Source: Verrucomicrobiota bacterium
GTDB taxonomy: Bacteria > Verrucomicrobiota > Verrucomicrobiia > Opitutales > UBA2995
DNA: 8,349 nucleotides
Reading direction: 5' to 3'
Assembly: GCA_027297085.1 (NCBI GenBank)
Contig: JAPUIL010000819.1
Coordinates: 1-8,349 of the forward strand
Shown in pieces: positions 1 to 6,044 of the stretch (position 1 is its first letter; every line of letters begins with the position of its first letter). The notes beneath the pieces are model-generated. The model was not told the origin of the DNA and made no database searches. It worked only from the letters and a program-made list of their open reading frames with translations. The position numbers were made by a program, and so were the translations under genes.

Positions 1-1
1 T

Positions 2-85
2 CGAAAGTTATTTACTGACCCTGCCGGCGAGCCCGTAGTGTATCGAGGGACGAAGGACCGGCACATTCATTTTCTAGTGGAATGA
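2..85 (+). CDS. Possible 3' end of an upstream gene (partial, 27 codons visible)
   Basis: One forward frame is open from the window edge to a TGA at 83-85. Its residues read plausibly as a soluble protein tail: it starts RKLFTDPAGEPVVYRG and ends HIHFLVE. No domain can be recognised from so few residues. The stop is followed directly by the repeat and hairpin block at 111-217, as expected at the end of a transcription unit. Another forward frame is open only to about position 36 and would be an alternative tail. An open stretch of 27 codons is not strong evidence of coding. Confidence 0.25.
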   Translation, partial: RKLFTDPAGEPVVYRGTKDRHIHFLVE

Positions 86-110
86 ACCCGATACCCTTTA
101 AAATGCTATT

Positions 111-130
111 CCTCGCCGCAAGCAACGGGG
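111..130 (+). repeat. Short dispersed-type repeat, copy 1
   Basis: This 20-nt unit matches the unit at 198-217 in 17 of 20 positions, and the final 14 bases (CGCAAGCAACGGGG) are identical. The unit is partly self-complementary around its CGCAAGC core. Short GC-rich, near-palindromic intergenic units of this kind resemble REP-type elements. That label is an inference from form, and no copy number can be judged from one window. Confidence 0.5.
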
Positions 131-136
131 GTATCT

Positions 137-195
137 ACACATTTTTATCTCCCGCGATGCGGGAGAACGGACATCGGGGAACAATGTGTTTTTTT
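137..195 (+). terminator. Nested hairpin followed by a T tract; possible terminator of the upstream gene
   Basis: An outer 7-bp perfect stem pairs ACACATT (137-143) with AATGTGT (183-189). Inside it is a perfect 8-bp hairpin, TCTCCCGC (148-155) with GCGGGAGA (159-166) and a GAT loop. The outer stem runs straight into seven consecutive T residues (189-195). That arrangement would suit rho-independent termination of a rightward transcript ending near 85. The 41-nt interior makes it unlike a compact classical terminator, so it may instead belong to the repeat element flanked by the two 20-nt copies. Confidence 0.35.
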
Positions 196-197
196 AA

Positions 198-217
198 CTC
201 CGTCGCAAGCAACGGGG
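198..217 (+). repeat. Short dispersed-type repeat, copy 2
   Basis: This is the second copy of the unit at 111-130, in the same orientation and 87 nt further on. It can fold on itself: CTCCGT (198-203) pairs with ACGGGG (212-217) using one T-G wobble, and GC pairs with GC inside a C-A mismatch. A shorter related piece, CGGGGAAC, occurs both at about 174-181 and at the end of this copy, so a third degenerate unit may lie between the two. Confidence 0.5.
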
Positions 218-330
218 AACGATCAAGTTCAATGAGTAGTGAATTCGCCATTGATCTGATTGGATTGCCATGTACTTTACCAACCCTGATCATTCGAACA
301 GAAGGTCTCGAAAAGTTTCCATGAATTGCG

Positions 331-338
331 AAGAAGGA
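331..338 (+). promoter_or_regulatory. Ribosome binding site of the sulfatase gene
   Basis: AAGAAGGA lies 8 nt upstream of the ATG at 347. It decides the start: the frame is open from a TTG at 326, but that codon lies upstream of this site and would add only seven residues (MRRRNII). The ATG at 321 is in another frame and stops at 350. Confidence 0.7.
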
Positions 339-346
339 ATATTATT

Positions 347-1882
347 ATGAGCGCGTTGAGGTTGATGTATCAGATTTTCAGGTACCTGTCGATTAGAGCT
401 ATGTTGCCCTTGCTTATACCGCTTTTCTTTTGGGGCTGCGCTCAGCCGGAAAGACCGCCTAATATACTTTTTATATTTTCCGACGATCACGCCTATCAGG
501 CCATCAGCGCGTATGGTTCGCGTATCATGCAGACGCCTAATATCGACCGGTTAGCTGATGAGGGAATGCTGTTTACGCGGTGCTACGTCACCAATTCCAT
601 TTGCGCGCCGAGTCGTGCGGTGATTCTTACCGGGAAGTACAGCCATCTAAATGGTGTTCCGACAAATGTCGAAACCTTCGATGGCAGTCAGCAGACCTTC
701 CCCAAGTTGCTTCAACAAGCGGGTTATGAGACAGCTCTCGTAGGAAAATGGCACTTGAAAAGCTTGCCGGAGGGATTCAATTACTCCGAAGTGCTGCCCG
801 GGCAGGGCGTATATTACAACCCCGGCATGACGAAAAATGGGGAGCCCACAAAGCACACCGGCTATACCACTGACATCATTACGGACTTGGCCATTGAATG
901 GCTCGAGGATATCCGTGACTCGCAAAAGCCGTTCCTGCTGATGCTGCAACAAAAAGCTCCGCATCGGCCATGGGACCCTGGTCCCAAGTACCTTAACCTG
1001 TTCGACGATGTCACCATTCCCGAACCCCCCACCTTGTTTGATGATTATTCCGGTCGCGGCACTCAGGTAAAAATCCAGGAAATCACCATCCTGCGGTCGT
1101 TAAAGGACCGGGACATGAAGCTGTCTCCGCCCGATAATTTGACTGAGCACCAACAGGCGCAGTGGAATGCTGCCTATCGTGAAAAGAATGAAACATTTCA
1201 ACGCGAAAATCCCCAGGGCGATGCGCTGCTCCGGTGGAAGTATCAGCGCTACATCAAGGACTACCTTCGTTGTGTAGCCTCCTTGGATGAAAATATCGGC
1301 CGCGTCTTGGACTATCTCGATGAAGCTGGATTAGCCGGGAATACCGTGGTGGTGTATGTCTCTGACCAGGGATTCTATCTCGGAGAGCATGGGTGGTACG
1401 ATAAGCGTTTCATGCATGAAGAATCGTTGAGGACGCCGTTAGTCGTTCGTTGGCCGGGAGTCATCAAACCGGGCAGCGTGAATTCAGACATCGTCTCAAA
1501 CCTGGATTTTGCTCAGACCATACTGGACATTGCCGGGGCTCCACTACCATCCAGTATGCAGGGCGTCAGTCTCGTTCCTGTATTAAAGGGAAACACTCCC
1601 GATGATTGGCGGACCAGCCACTATTATCATTATTACCAATACAAGTCTTACCATACCATCACTCGCCATGAAGGTGTGACCAATGGCCGGTACAAGTTGA
1701 TCAATTACTATGACTTGCAGGAATGGGAGCTCTACGATCTGGAGCAAGATCCCCGTGAAATGCGTAACGTTTACCAGCATCCTGCCAATGCGGCAATCGT
1801 AGGGGACCTGAAGCGGGAGCTGCAACGGCTTCGCAACCAGTACAACTTGCCTCCCATCGAGCCGTTGGAAAAGCAAGAGTGA
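347..1882 (+). CDS. Formylglycine-dependent sulfatase, probable lipoprotein, N-acetylglucosamine-6-sulfatase-like
   Basis: The 511-residue protein belongs to the alkaline-phosphatase-fold sulfatases, which hydrolyse sulfate esters, here most likely on carbohydrates. Visible motifs are the metal-binding SDD at 45-47, the modification site CAPSR at 86-90 (Cys86 would become formylglycine), GKWH at 133-136, KAPHRP at 203-208, the metal ligand region SDQG at 339-342 and the GEHG..DK stretch at 346-353. The ending, with [12 protein letters not shown] and [17 protein letters not shown], resembles the GlcNAc-6-sulfatase-like S1 sulfatases. The N-terminus has Arg residues, a hydrophobic stretch (19-29) and FWGC with Cys31, so export as a lipoprotein is likely, though Phe at -3 of the lipobox is unusual. 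Cys-type sulfatases need a formylglycine-generating enzyme, which is not in this window. Length is normal and all core motifs are intact. Exact substrate is not determinable. Confidence 0.92.
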   Translation: MSALRLMYQIFRYLSIRAMLPLLIPLFFWGCAQPERPPNILFIFSDDHAYQAISAYGSRIMQTPNIDRLADEGMLFTRCYVTNSICAPSRAVILTGKYSHLNGVPTNVETFDGSQQTFPKLLQQAGYETALVGKWHLKSLPEGFNYSEVLPGQGVYYNPGMTKNGEPTKHTGYTTDIITDLAIEWLEDIRDSQKPFLLMLQQKAPHRPWDPGPKYLNLFDDVTIPEPPTLFDDYSGRGTQVKIQEITILRSLKDRDMKLSPPDNLTEHQQAQWNAAYREKNETFQRENPQGDALLRWKYQRYIKDYLRCVASLDENIGRVLDYLDEAGLAGNTVVVYVSDQGFYLGEHGWYDKRFMHEESLRTPLVVRWPGVIKPGSVNSDIVSNLDFAQTILDIAGAPLPSSMQGVSLVPVLKGNTPDDWRTSHYYHYYQYKSYHTITRHEGVTNGRYKLINYYDLQEWELYDLEQDPREMRNVYQHPANAAIVGDLKRELQRLRNQYNLPPIEPLEKQE

Positions 1883-1938
1883 AGGAGAAAGAGGGAAATG
1901 TGAAGTGGTGGAGAGGGTCTGGCCGAGGCTCCGCGCAA

Positions 1939-2817
1939 TTATGGAGAGGTGAAGCCAGGTTTGAGCCGGCGGCGGAGTAGGTCCCTAGCGTATGCGGCGT
2001 AGAGCCATGTATTGTCAGGACTGATACGGGCGTAGTTGCAACGAGGCCGACCGCCGGGAGAGGGGATTATTATAAGCGGGGAAGATCCAGCCGCCGCGAA
2101 AACAGGTGAGGCGATTTGGGTGCCGAGTGCGGTGCCACTAAGCAGACGACCGTCTGCAAGGACCATCATTCCATCCAGCCTTCCCTGTTTGTTGGAGGGC
2201 ATGCCCAACTTGTAGGCAGGATGACTTGTGCCAAGTAGCTGCGAATCCTCCCCAATGGGAAATCCGTGAATGGTGTCTGAATCGAACTCCGCAACCAGGA
2301 GTGTTTTTTGGTCGAGTGAGAGAGCGATGCCATTGGGCTTCCAGGCAAGAGTTGCTGCCTTATTTCGTTCGAATGTGCCCGCAGCCAGGCGCCAGACCAG
2401 TTTGGAATTTGGATCGGTATAGAAAATAGTGCCGTTGTCGAGAATGGCGATGTCGTTGGAAAGGGTACCTTGGTTGACGGCTGTTTTTGTCCAGGTCTTT
2501 GGATCCCAGGCATTGATACTCTTGTCGCCACTCGAACAACCAAAGAGGCGTCCATCTGGTCCGAAAGCAATGCCGTTCGCGCGACCGGTAGCTCCATCGA
2601 TCAGAGTTTTTTTACCCGAATTCTTGTCGACCTTGAATAGCTGATTGCGTGGCACGTCGGTGAAATAGAAGTGACCATCGCTATCCCATGCCATGCCTTC
2701 GGCAAACTGATGACCTTCCGAGACGACTTCCCATTCTGAGCCTTCGGCGAATACTACATCTTCGGCGATTAGAAGGCTGGGGAAGATAAGAAAAATGGAG
2801 ATGAATCGAAGTATCAT
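1939..2817 (-). CDS. Secreted SMP-30/gluconolactonase-family beta-propeller protein
   Basis: The 292-residue protein belongs to the SMP-30/gluconolactonase/LRE family, six-bladed propellers that often hydrolyse sugar lactones using a divalent metal. The expected ligands are present: Glu40 in FAEGMAWD, Asn162 in KPNGIALS and Asp215 in RLDGMMVLADG. Asn81 (RANGIAFGPDGR) and Asn121-Asp122 (SNDIAIL) also match. Residues 1-19 form a Sec-type signal peptide ending LLIA, so the protein probably works in the periplasm or outside. The ATG at 2817 has only a weak AGGA two bases away. The gene converges on the sulfatase with a 56-nt gap. The stretch 236-249 (ASPVFAAAGSSPLI) is longer and more Ala/Ser-rich than I expect at this strand, but the frame recovers into GGRPRCNYARISPD. 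Lactonase activity is a family-level inference; the natural substrate is unknown. Confidence 0.88.
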   Translation of the reverse strand: MILRFISIFLIFPSLLIAEDVVFAEGSEWEVVSEGHQFAEGMAWDSDGHFYFTDVPRNQLFKVDKNSGKKTLIDGATGRANGIAFGPDGRLFGCSSGDKSINAWDPKTWTKTAVNQGTLSNDIAILDNGTIFYTDPNSKLVWRLAAGTFERNKAATLAWKPNGIALSLDQKTLLVAEFDSDTIHGFPIGEDSQLLGTSHPAYKLGMPSNKQGRLDGMMVLADGRLLSGTALGTQIASPVFAAAGSSPLIIIPSPGGRPRCNYARISPDNTWLYAAYARDLLRRRLKPGFTSP

Positions 2818-2893
2818 GATCCTAGAAAATGCTTGGAGATGGGCATTGGCAATATTGAAGCGTCGCCAGAATGGCAGGTTAAGGCTGGTTTTC

Positions 2894-3044
2894 AGGAATT
2901 TTTGGTCCGCCTCAGTTCGAGAGGGTCAAACCTTCAATCCCGCATTGACATGCATGATTGCAAGGAATGACCCTGAGGCCGTCAACACTTCGCAATCTCA
3001 TCAAAAATACGCTTAACCTTCCATTCAAGCGTCACCAAATTCCT
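2894..3044. promoter_or_regulatory. Candidate three-way-junction structured element (cis-regulatory RNA or folded DNA repeat)
   Basis: Three helices can be drawn. P1 closes the element: 2894-2906 pairs with 3034-3044, 11 bp with a two-T bulge (AGGAATT..TTGGT with ACCAAATTCCT). P2 is a long nested stem at 2909-2979 with about 25 bp: 2909-2915 with 2973-2979 (GCCTCAG/CTGAGGC), 2924-2928 with 2968-2972, 2931-2934 with 2962-2965, 2935-2939 with 2956-2960, and 2942-2945 with 2950-2953 around a TGAC loop. P3 pairs 3009-3014 with 3027-3032 (ACGCTT/AAGCGT) around a 12-nt loop. The element ends 36 nt before the deaminase ATG. It matches no riboswitch that I recognise, and transcription direction is not settled. 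Pairing was done by eye. Confidence 0.4.
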
Positions 3045-3074
3045 TGCCGAGGTGGAAGGCATTCTGCTTATTAA
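3044..3074 (+). promoter_or_regulatory. Weak promoter-like boxes just before the deaminase start
   Basis: TTGCCG (3044-3049) and TATTAA (3069-3074) are separated by 19 nt. The second box ends 6 nt before the ATG at 3081, which itself lacks any Shine-Dalgarno sequence. If used, the transcript would start at or next to the ATG. The same TTGCC and TATTAA words occur before the methyltransferase gene, which is why I list it. The match to consensus is partial and the spacing is long. Confidence 0.25.
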
Positions 3075-3080
3075 CCGTTC

Positions 3081-4100
3081 ATGCCTTACTCCGCTGACTC
3101 TTCCTTAGAAACTTTTGTACGTGAACTACCTAAGACGGAGACCCATTTACACATGGAGGGAGCTTGTCCCTTCGAATTGTTGCAGAAGCTGAATCCGGTT
3201 AAATATGCAAAACCGCCTCTGTTTTGGGATGATGGATTTAGGTATGAAAGTTTCGATCAGTTCATGGAATTGTATGGGGAGTATTGCTCTGTGTTTTTCA
3301 CTTCTGCCAATCGTTATGGTGAGGCTGCCGGGATTGTGCTGGGCAATTGTTGGGAGCAGGGATGCCGTTATGTGGAAACGAGTTTTCATTTGCCGGTCAT
3401 TAATTTCATGGAAGATGACGGGCCAACGGTTCTAGAAGCCATACGCGATGCAGCGCCACCAGAGCTGGAACTGCGGATCTTTGCCGGGATGTGCCACAAC
3501 GACTATGCCGATGAAGGCAAGGACTTGATCGAGGAGTGCCTGACTTGGGAGGGATTAGACGGGATCGATCTGCACGGACCCGAATATATACCGTTGGAAC
3601 TCTGGACGGCCGATGTCTGGGCGCGGGCCCGGCAGGCTGGAAAATTTACCAAGGCCCACGCGGGTGAATTCATGGGGCCGGATTTTATGGAACTGGTGCT
3701 GGATGAGTTGAAAGTCACGAGAATTGAGCATGGTGTTCGGTCGGTGGAAAATCCGGAAACCGTTCAACGTCTGGTTAATGATAAGGTTGCTCTGGATATT
3801 TGTCCGATTAGCAATCTGAAACTGGTGGTTCAAGGAGTAGCTTCAATGTCCGCCCATCCCATCCGGCAGTTGTTTGACGCTGGGGTTACAGTGACTATCA
3901 ACTCTGACGATCCCTTTTTCTTCGGTAACCGACTAAGTGAAGAGTATTATGCCCTTCACCAGGATTTGGGTTTTACACTCGTCGAGTTAGCCCAAATTGC
4001 CGGAAACGGATTCGATGTGGCGTTACTGGAGGAAAACAAACGCGAAAGTTTTCAAAATGAGTTGGCCGACTTCTGCAATGAAGAGGGATTAACCGCATGA
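3081..4100 (+). CDS. Adenosine deaminase superfamily enzyme (adenosine/adenine deaminase-like; substrate uncertain)
   Basis: The 339-residue protein is a full-length zinc aminohydrolase of the adenosine deaminase family, which removes the 6-amino group of an adenine ring in the cytoplasm. The zinc and catalytic set is complete: His22 and His24 in KTETHLHMEGA, His193 and Glu196 in KAHAGE, His217 in RIEHG, and Asp276-Asp277 in INSDDPFFFG. The CPISNLKL stretch (241-248) matches the family's CP.SN motif. GIDLHGPE (161-168) replaces the usual G.DL.G.E of classical adenosine deaminases, and NSDDP is closer to the adenine-deaminase branch, so adenine, adenosine or another aminopurine nucleoside such as 6-aminodeoxyfutalosine is possible. 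The ATG at 3081 has no visible ribosome binding site, but the reading frame suits the family. The methyltransferase gene follows 59 nt downstream. Confidence 0.87.
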   Translation: MPYSADSSLETFVRELPKTETHLHMEGACPFELLQKLNPVKYAKPPLFWDDGFRYESFDQFMELYGEYCSVFFTSANRYGEAAGIVLGNCWEQGCRYVETSFHLPVINFMEDDGPTVLEAIRDAAPPELELRIFAGMCHNDYADEGKDLIEECLTWEGLDGIDLHGPEYIPLELWTADVWARARQAGKFTKAHAGEFMGPDFMELVLDELKVTRIEHGVRSVENPETVQRLVNDKVALDICPISNLKLVVQGVASMSAHPIRQLFDAGVTVTINSDDPFFFGNRLSEEYYALHQDLGFTLVELAQIAGNGFDVALLEENKRESFQNELADFCNEEGLTA

Positions 4101-4120
4101 GCCTCGAAAGTGAAAGTTCT

Positions 4121-4147
4121 TTGCCTTTGATGTGACTCAACTATTAA
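4121..4147 (+). promoter_or_regulatory. Weak promoter-like boxes before the methyltransferase gene
   Basis: TTGCCT (4121-4126) and TATTAA (4142-4147) lie 15 nt apart, 12 nt before the ATG at 4160. There is no Shine-Dalgarno sequence in the intervening bases. If functional, the 5' leader would be only a few nucleotides. The short spacing and partial consensus keep confidence low. The gene could equally be read through from the deaminase gene. Confidence 0.22.
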
Positions 4148-4159
4148 TTCCACGATTTT

Positions 4160-4930
4160 ATGTCTGACCTTCCTTTTTACGAAACGGATAAAGCGGTATC
4201 CGAGTATTTACTCTTTCACTACGGGGCATCCCAAGAAATCCTGCCTTATCCAAATGGACCTGTTTCGGCCCTTCATTACCCCGTGCGGTGTGTGGTGGAG
4301 TGTGTTGACTCGGGATTGTTGCCCTACGAATCGCGTGCGCTGGATATCGGGTGCGCGGTTGGGCGTTCGTCCTTTGAATTGGCACGTCTTTGCTCTTCGG
4401 TGGTGGGTATTGATTATTCACATCGGTTTATTGAAGCGGCTGATGCCATGAAAAGTCAGGGTAGCCTGAAATACTTGCGAGTGGACGAAGGGGATCTTGG
4501 AACGGAATTGGAAGCCAAACTTCCCGAAGGAATCGATGCGAATAAAGTTAGCTTTCAGCAAGGGGATGCCACTGCTTTGCCCGATGATTTAGGAACCTTC
4601 GACGTTGTGTTGGCAGCTAATCTCATAGATCGCCTGGAGAATCCCAGCCAGTTTCTCAACTCATTGCCTGGCCTCATGAATCCCGGAGGGCAATTGATTA
4701 TCACTTCTCCCTATACCTGGCTGGAAGAGTATACACCTAAGGAGAATTGGTTGGGAGGGTATGACAACGAAAGCCAATCCCAGCGCACAATCGATGGACT
4801 CGTGGAAGTTCTTTCAGCTCACTTCGTTAAAGTGAGGGAAATGGATCTGCCTTTTCTGATTCGCGAACATGCCCGCAAATTCCAATGGAGCGTGGCTCAA
4901 GGGACGATTTGGATTCGCAAAGGTCAATGA
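4160..4930 (+). CDS. Putative 4-mercaptohistidine N1-methyltransferase, stand-alone (OvoA C-terminal domain type)
   Basis: The 256-residue protein is a class I SAM-dependent methyltransferase matching the family that forms the C-terminal domain of OvoA. That domain methylates the imidazole nitrogen of 5-thiohistidine (often called 4-mercaptohistidine) in ovothiol synthesis. Hallmarks as I remember the family are the N-terminal YETDKAVSEYLLFHYG (7-22), ILPYPNGPV (27-35), SAM motif I LDIGCAVGRSSFELA (61-75), the acidic strand GIDYS (83-87), GDATALP (135-141), FDVVLAANLIDRL (147-159), TSPYTWLEEYTPKENWLGGY (182-201) and the C-terminal DLPFLIREHARKFQWSVAQ (229-247). OvoA is usually one chain with DinB-like and FGE-like sulfoxide-synthase domains in front; neither is encoded in this window. 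The ATG begins the family's usual N-terminus. Sure of the family, less sure that ovothiol is the product here. Confidence 0.85.
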   Translation: MSDLPFYETDKAVSEYLLFHYGASQEILPYPNGPVSALHYPVRCVVECVDSGLLPYESRALDIGCAVGRSSFELARLCSSVVGIDYSHRFIEAADAMKSQGSLKYLRVDEGDLGTELEAKLPEGIDANKVSFQQGDATALPDDLGTFDVVLAANLIDRLENPSQFLNSLPGLMNPGGQLIITSPYTWLEEYTPKENWLGGYDNESQSQRTIDGLVEVLSAHFVKVREMDLPFLIREHARKFQWSVAQGTIWIRKGQ

Positions 4931-5149
4931 GCATGGAGCATAGAGTTGGAGGTGAAGATAAACCCTATTGTGGATAGGTCTCTGGTTTCGGGCAAAGTGC
5001 AAAAGCGGATCTCCAAATGCAGATAGTCCAGTAGTGAATTTTGATATCGTGAAAAATATCAATAAAGACTGCCCGGTACTGTTGCGCAGTCGAGGAAAGG
5101 GGATTCATTTGAGATCAATAATCGTGATACTTCGAACCTTTGTATAGCT
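4931..5149. other. Intergenic region with small hairpins
   Basis: These 219 nt separate the methyltransferase and kinase-like genes. Three hairpins stand out: CCTAT/ATAGG at 4964-4978 with a 5-nt loop, TTGATAT/ATATCAA at 5041-5062 with an 8-nt loop, and GACTGC/GCAGTC at 5067-5091 with a 13-nt loop. None is followed by a T tract, so none looks like a classical terminator. No credible small gene is seen. Confidence 0.5.
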
Positions 5150-5875
5150 ATGACTTTAATGCACCCAGATTTAGAAAAATGCCATGCTTATGTTGTTTGC
5201 CACCTGACTGGAGATAATCGGCCCATCCATACCGCTAAGACGGCCATGCCATTTGTAACGATTTCCCGGCAAACAGGTGCCGGGGGCCGGACGTTAGGGA
5301 AAATCTTACAGGCTTATTTGGATATGAAGTGTTCATTACCTGAGAGTGATTGGACGTTGTTCGATCGGAATTTGGTAGAAACCGCCATGAAAGAGCATGG
5401 ACTGCCAAGACGGTTTGCCCAATATCTGCCTGAAAGCCGAGTATCTGAACTCTCCGCGGTTGTGGGTGAACTGTTGGGACTTCATCCGCCCTTGTGGGAT
5501 CTCAATCAGCATGTTTATGAAACGTTGATTCACTTAGCGAATATTGGTGGTGTAATACTGGTTGGACGCGGGGCAAATGTGGTCACTCGTAAGTTGAAAT
5601 ACGGATTCCACCTCCGTCTAGTAGGCAGTCTTGAAAAACGTGCCAAACGCACTGCTATTTATTACAAAATGTCGCTGCCGCAAGCGCGGACCTTTGTAGA
5701 GCATGAGGATAAGGCGCGGCGTCTCTGGGTGAAGGACAATTTAGATGAAGATATCAATGACCCCAACCTATATCACCTGACTATAAATACGGATTCACTT
5801 TCTATGGAAGATGTAGCTTCAATGGTTGGATGCCACTTACAGAAGTGGATGCCAGTTTTACAACAAATGGGGTGA
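5150..5875 (+). CDS. Cytidylate kinase-like family protein
   Basis: The 241-residue protein fits the cytidylate kinase-like P-loop family (Pfam Cytidylate_kin2 type). Visible signatures are VTISRQTGAGGRTLGKIL (36-53), the glycine-rich nucleotide-binding loop; LFDRNLVE (70-77); ILVGRGANVVTR (136-147); HLRLVGSLEKRAKR (154-167); and the ending DPNLYHLTINTDSLSMEDVA (204-223). The loop has the family's SRQ.GAGG form and not the GxxGxGK[ST] of true cytidylate kinase, so phosphorylation of CMP should not be assumed. About 33 residues precede the core, including CHAYVVCHL (11-19); I recall comparable N-termini in verrucomicrobial relatives, so I keep the upstream start. ATGs at 5150 and 5159 are both possible, neither has a Shine-Dalgarno site, and an ATG at 5246 would remove the extension. 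The biological role is unknown. Confidence 0.82.
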   Translation: MTLMHPDLEKCHAYVVCHLTGDNRPIHTAKTAMPFVTISRQTGAGGRTLGKILQAYLDMKCSLPESDWTLFDRNLVETAMKEHGLPRRFAQYLPESRVSELSAVVGELLGLHPPLWDLNQHVYETLIHLANIGGVILVGRGANVVTRKLKYGFHLRLVGSLEKRAKRTAIYYKMSLPQARTFVEHEDKARRLWVKDNLDEDINDPNLYHLTINTDSLSMEDVASMVGCHLQKWMPVLQQMG

Positions 5876-5893
5876 CATCGATGGAATTTTATT

Positions 5894-5909
5894 CTCTGTA
5901 GTATCAGAG
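5894..5909 (+). terminator. Small hairpin after the kinase-like gene; weak terminator candidate
   Basis: CTCTG (5894-5898) pairs with CAGAG (5905-5909) around a 6-nt loop, 19 nt after the stop codon. It is followed by TTTCGTTCCTG and then five T residues at 5922-5926. The stem is short and the T tract is displaced, so termination here is uncertain. Confidence 0.22.
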
Positions 5910-6044
5910 TTTCGTTCCTGATTTTTGCGTTGATATCTGAAGGTCAGCGGTGCCTTATGCTCAGTTTCCTAACCATGGTGTAGCGTGTGCCGTTTGATCG
6001 ATGCCCTTTTCTCTCTTTTGCCAATATCATCCTCTAGAGTTTCT

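Larger units (their letters stand above)
2818..3080. other. Divergent intergenic region with a structured core
   Basis: The 263 nt between the start codons of the SMP-30 gene (leftward) and the deaminase gene (rightward) must carry the promoters of both. Its main content is the paired element at 2894-3044. I see no convincing small gene. A forward open frame running through the region (2795-3016) starts inside the SMP-30 gene on the other strand and resembles no protein I know. Confidence 0.6.

Noticed and set aside
82..324. Forward open frame of 80 codons before the sulfatase gene
   Set aside because: It runs through both copies of the 20-nt repeat and the nested hairpin, has no ribosome binding site, and its translation resembles no protein. 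It is best read as noncoding repeat sequence.
1883..1938. Possible terminator between the convergent sulfatase and SMP-30 genes
   Set aside because: The 56-nt gap is purine-rich and shows no stem of useful length nor a T tract in either direction.
2166..2597. 143-codon reverse-strand frame inside the SMP-30 gene
   Set aside because: The main frame through this stretch carries all the family motifs in order. The overlapping frame is a shadow and not evidence of a frameshift.
2795..3016. Forward open frame of 73 codons in the divergent gap
   Set aside because: It begins inside the SMP-30 gene on the opposite strand, has no ribosome binding site and crosses the strongly paired 2909-2979 arm; the translation looks random.
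4158..4421. Reverse-strand frame of 87 codons under the methyltransferase start
   Set aside because: It lies entirely opposite conserved methyltransferase motifs and has a low-complexity, Pro- and Arg-rich translation typical of a shadow frame.
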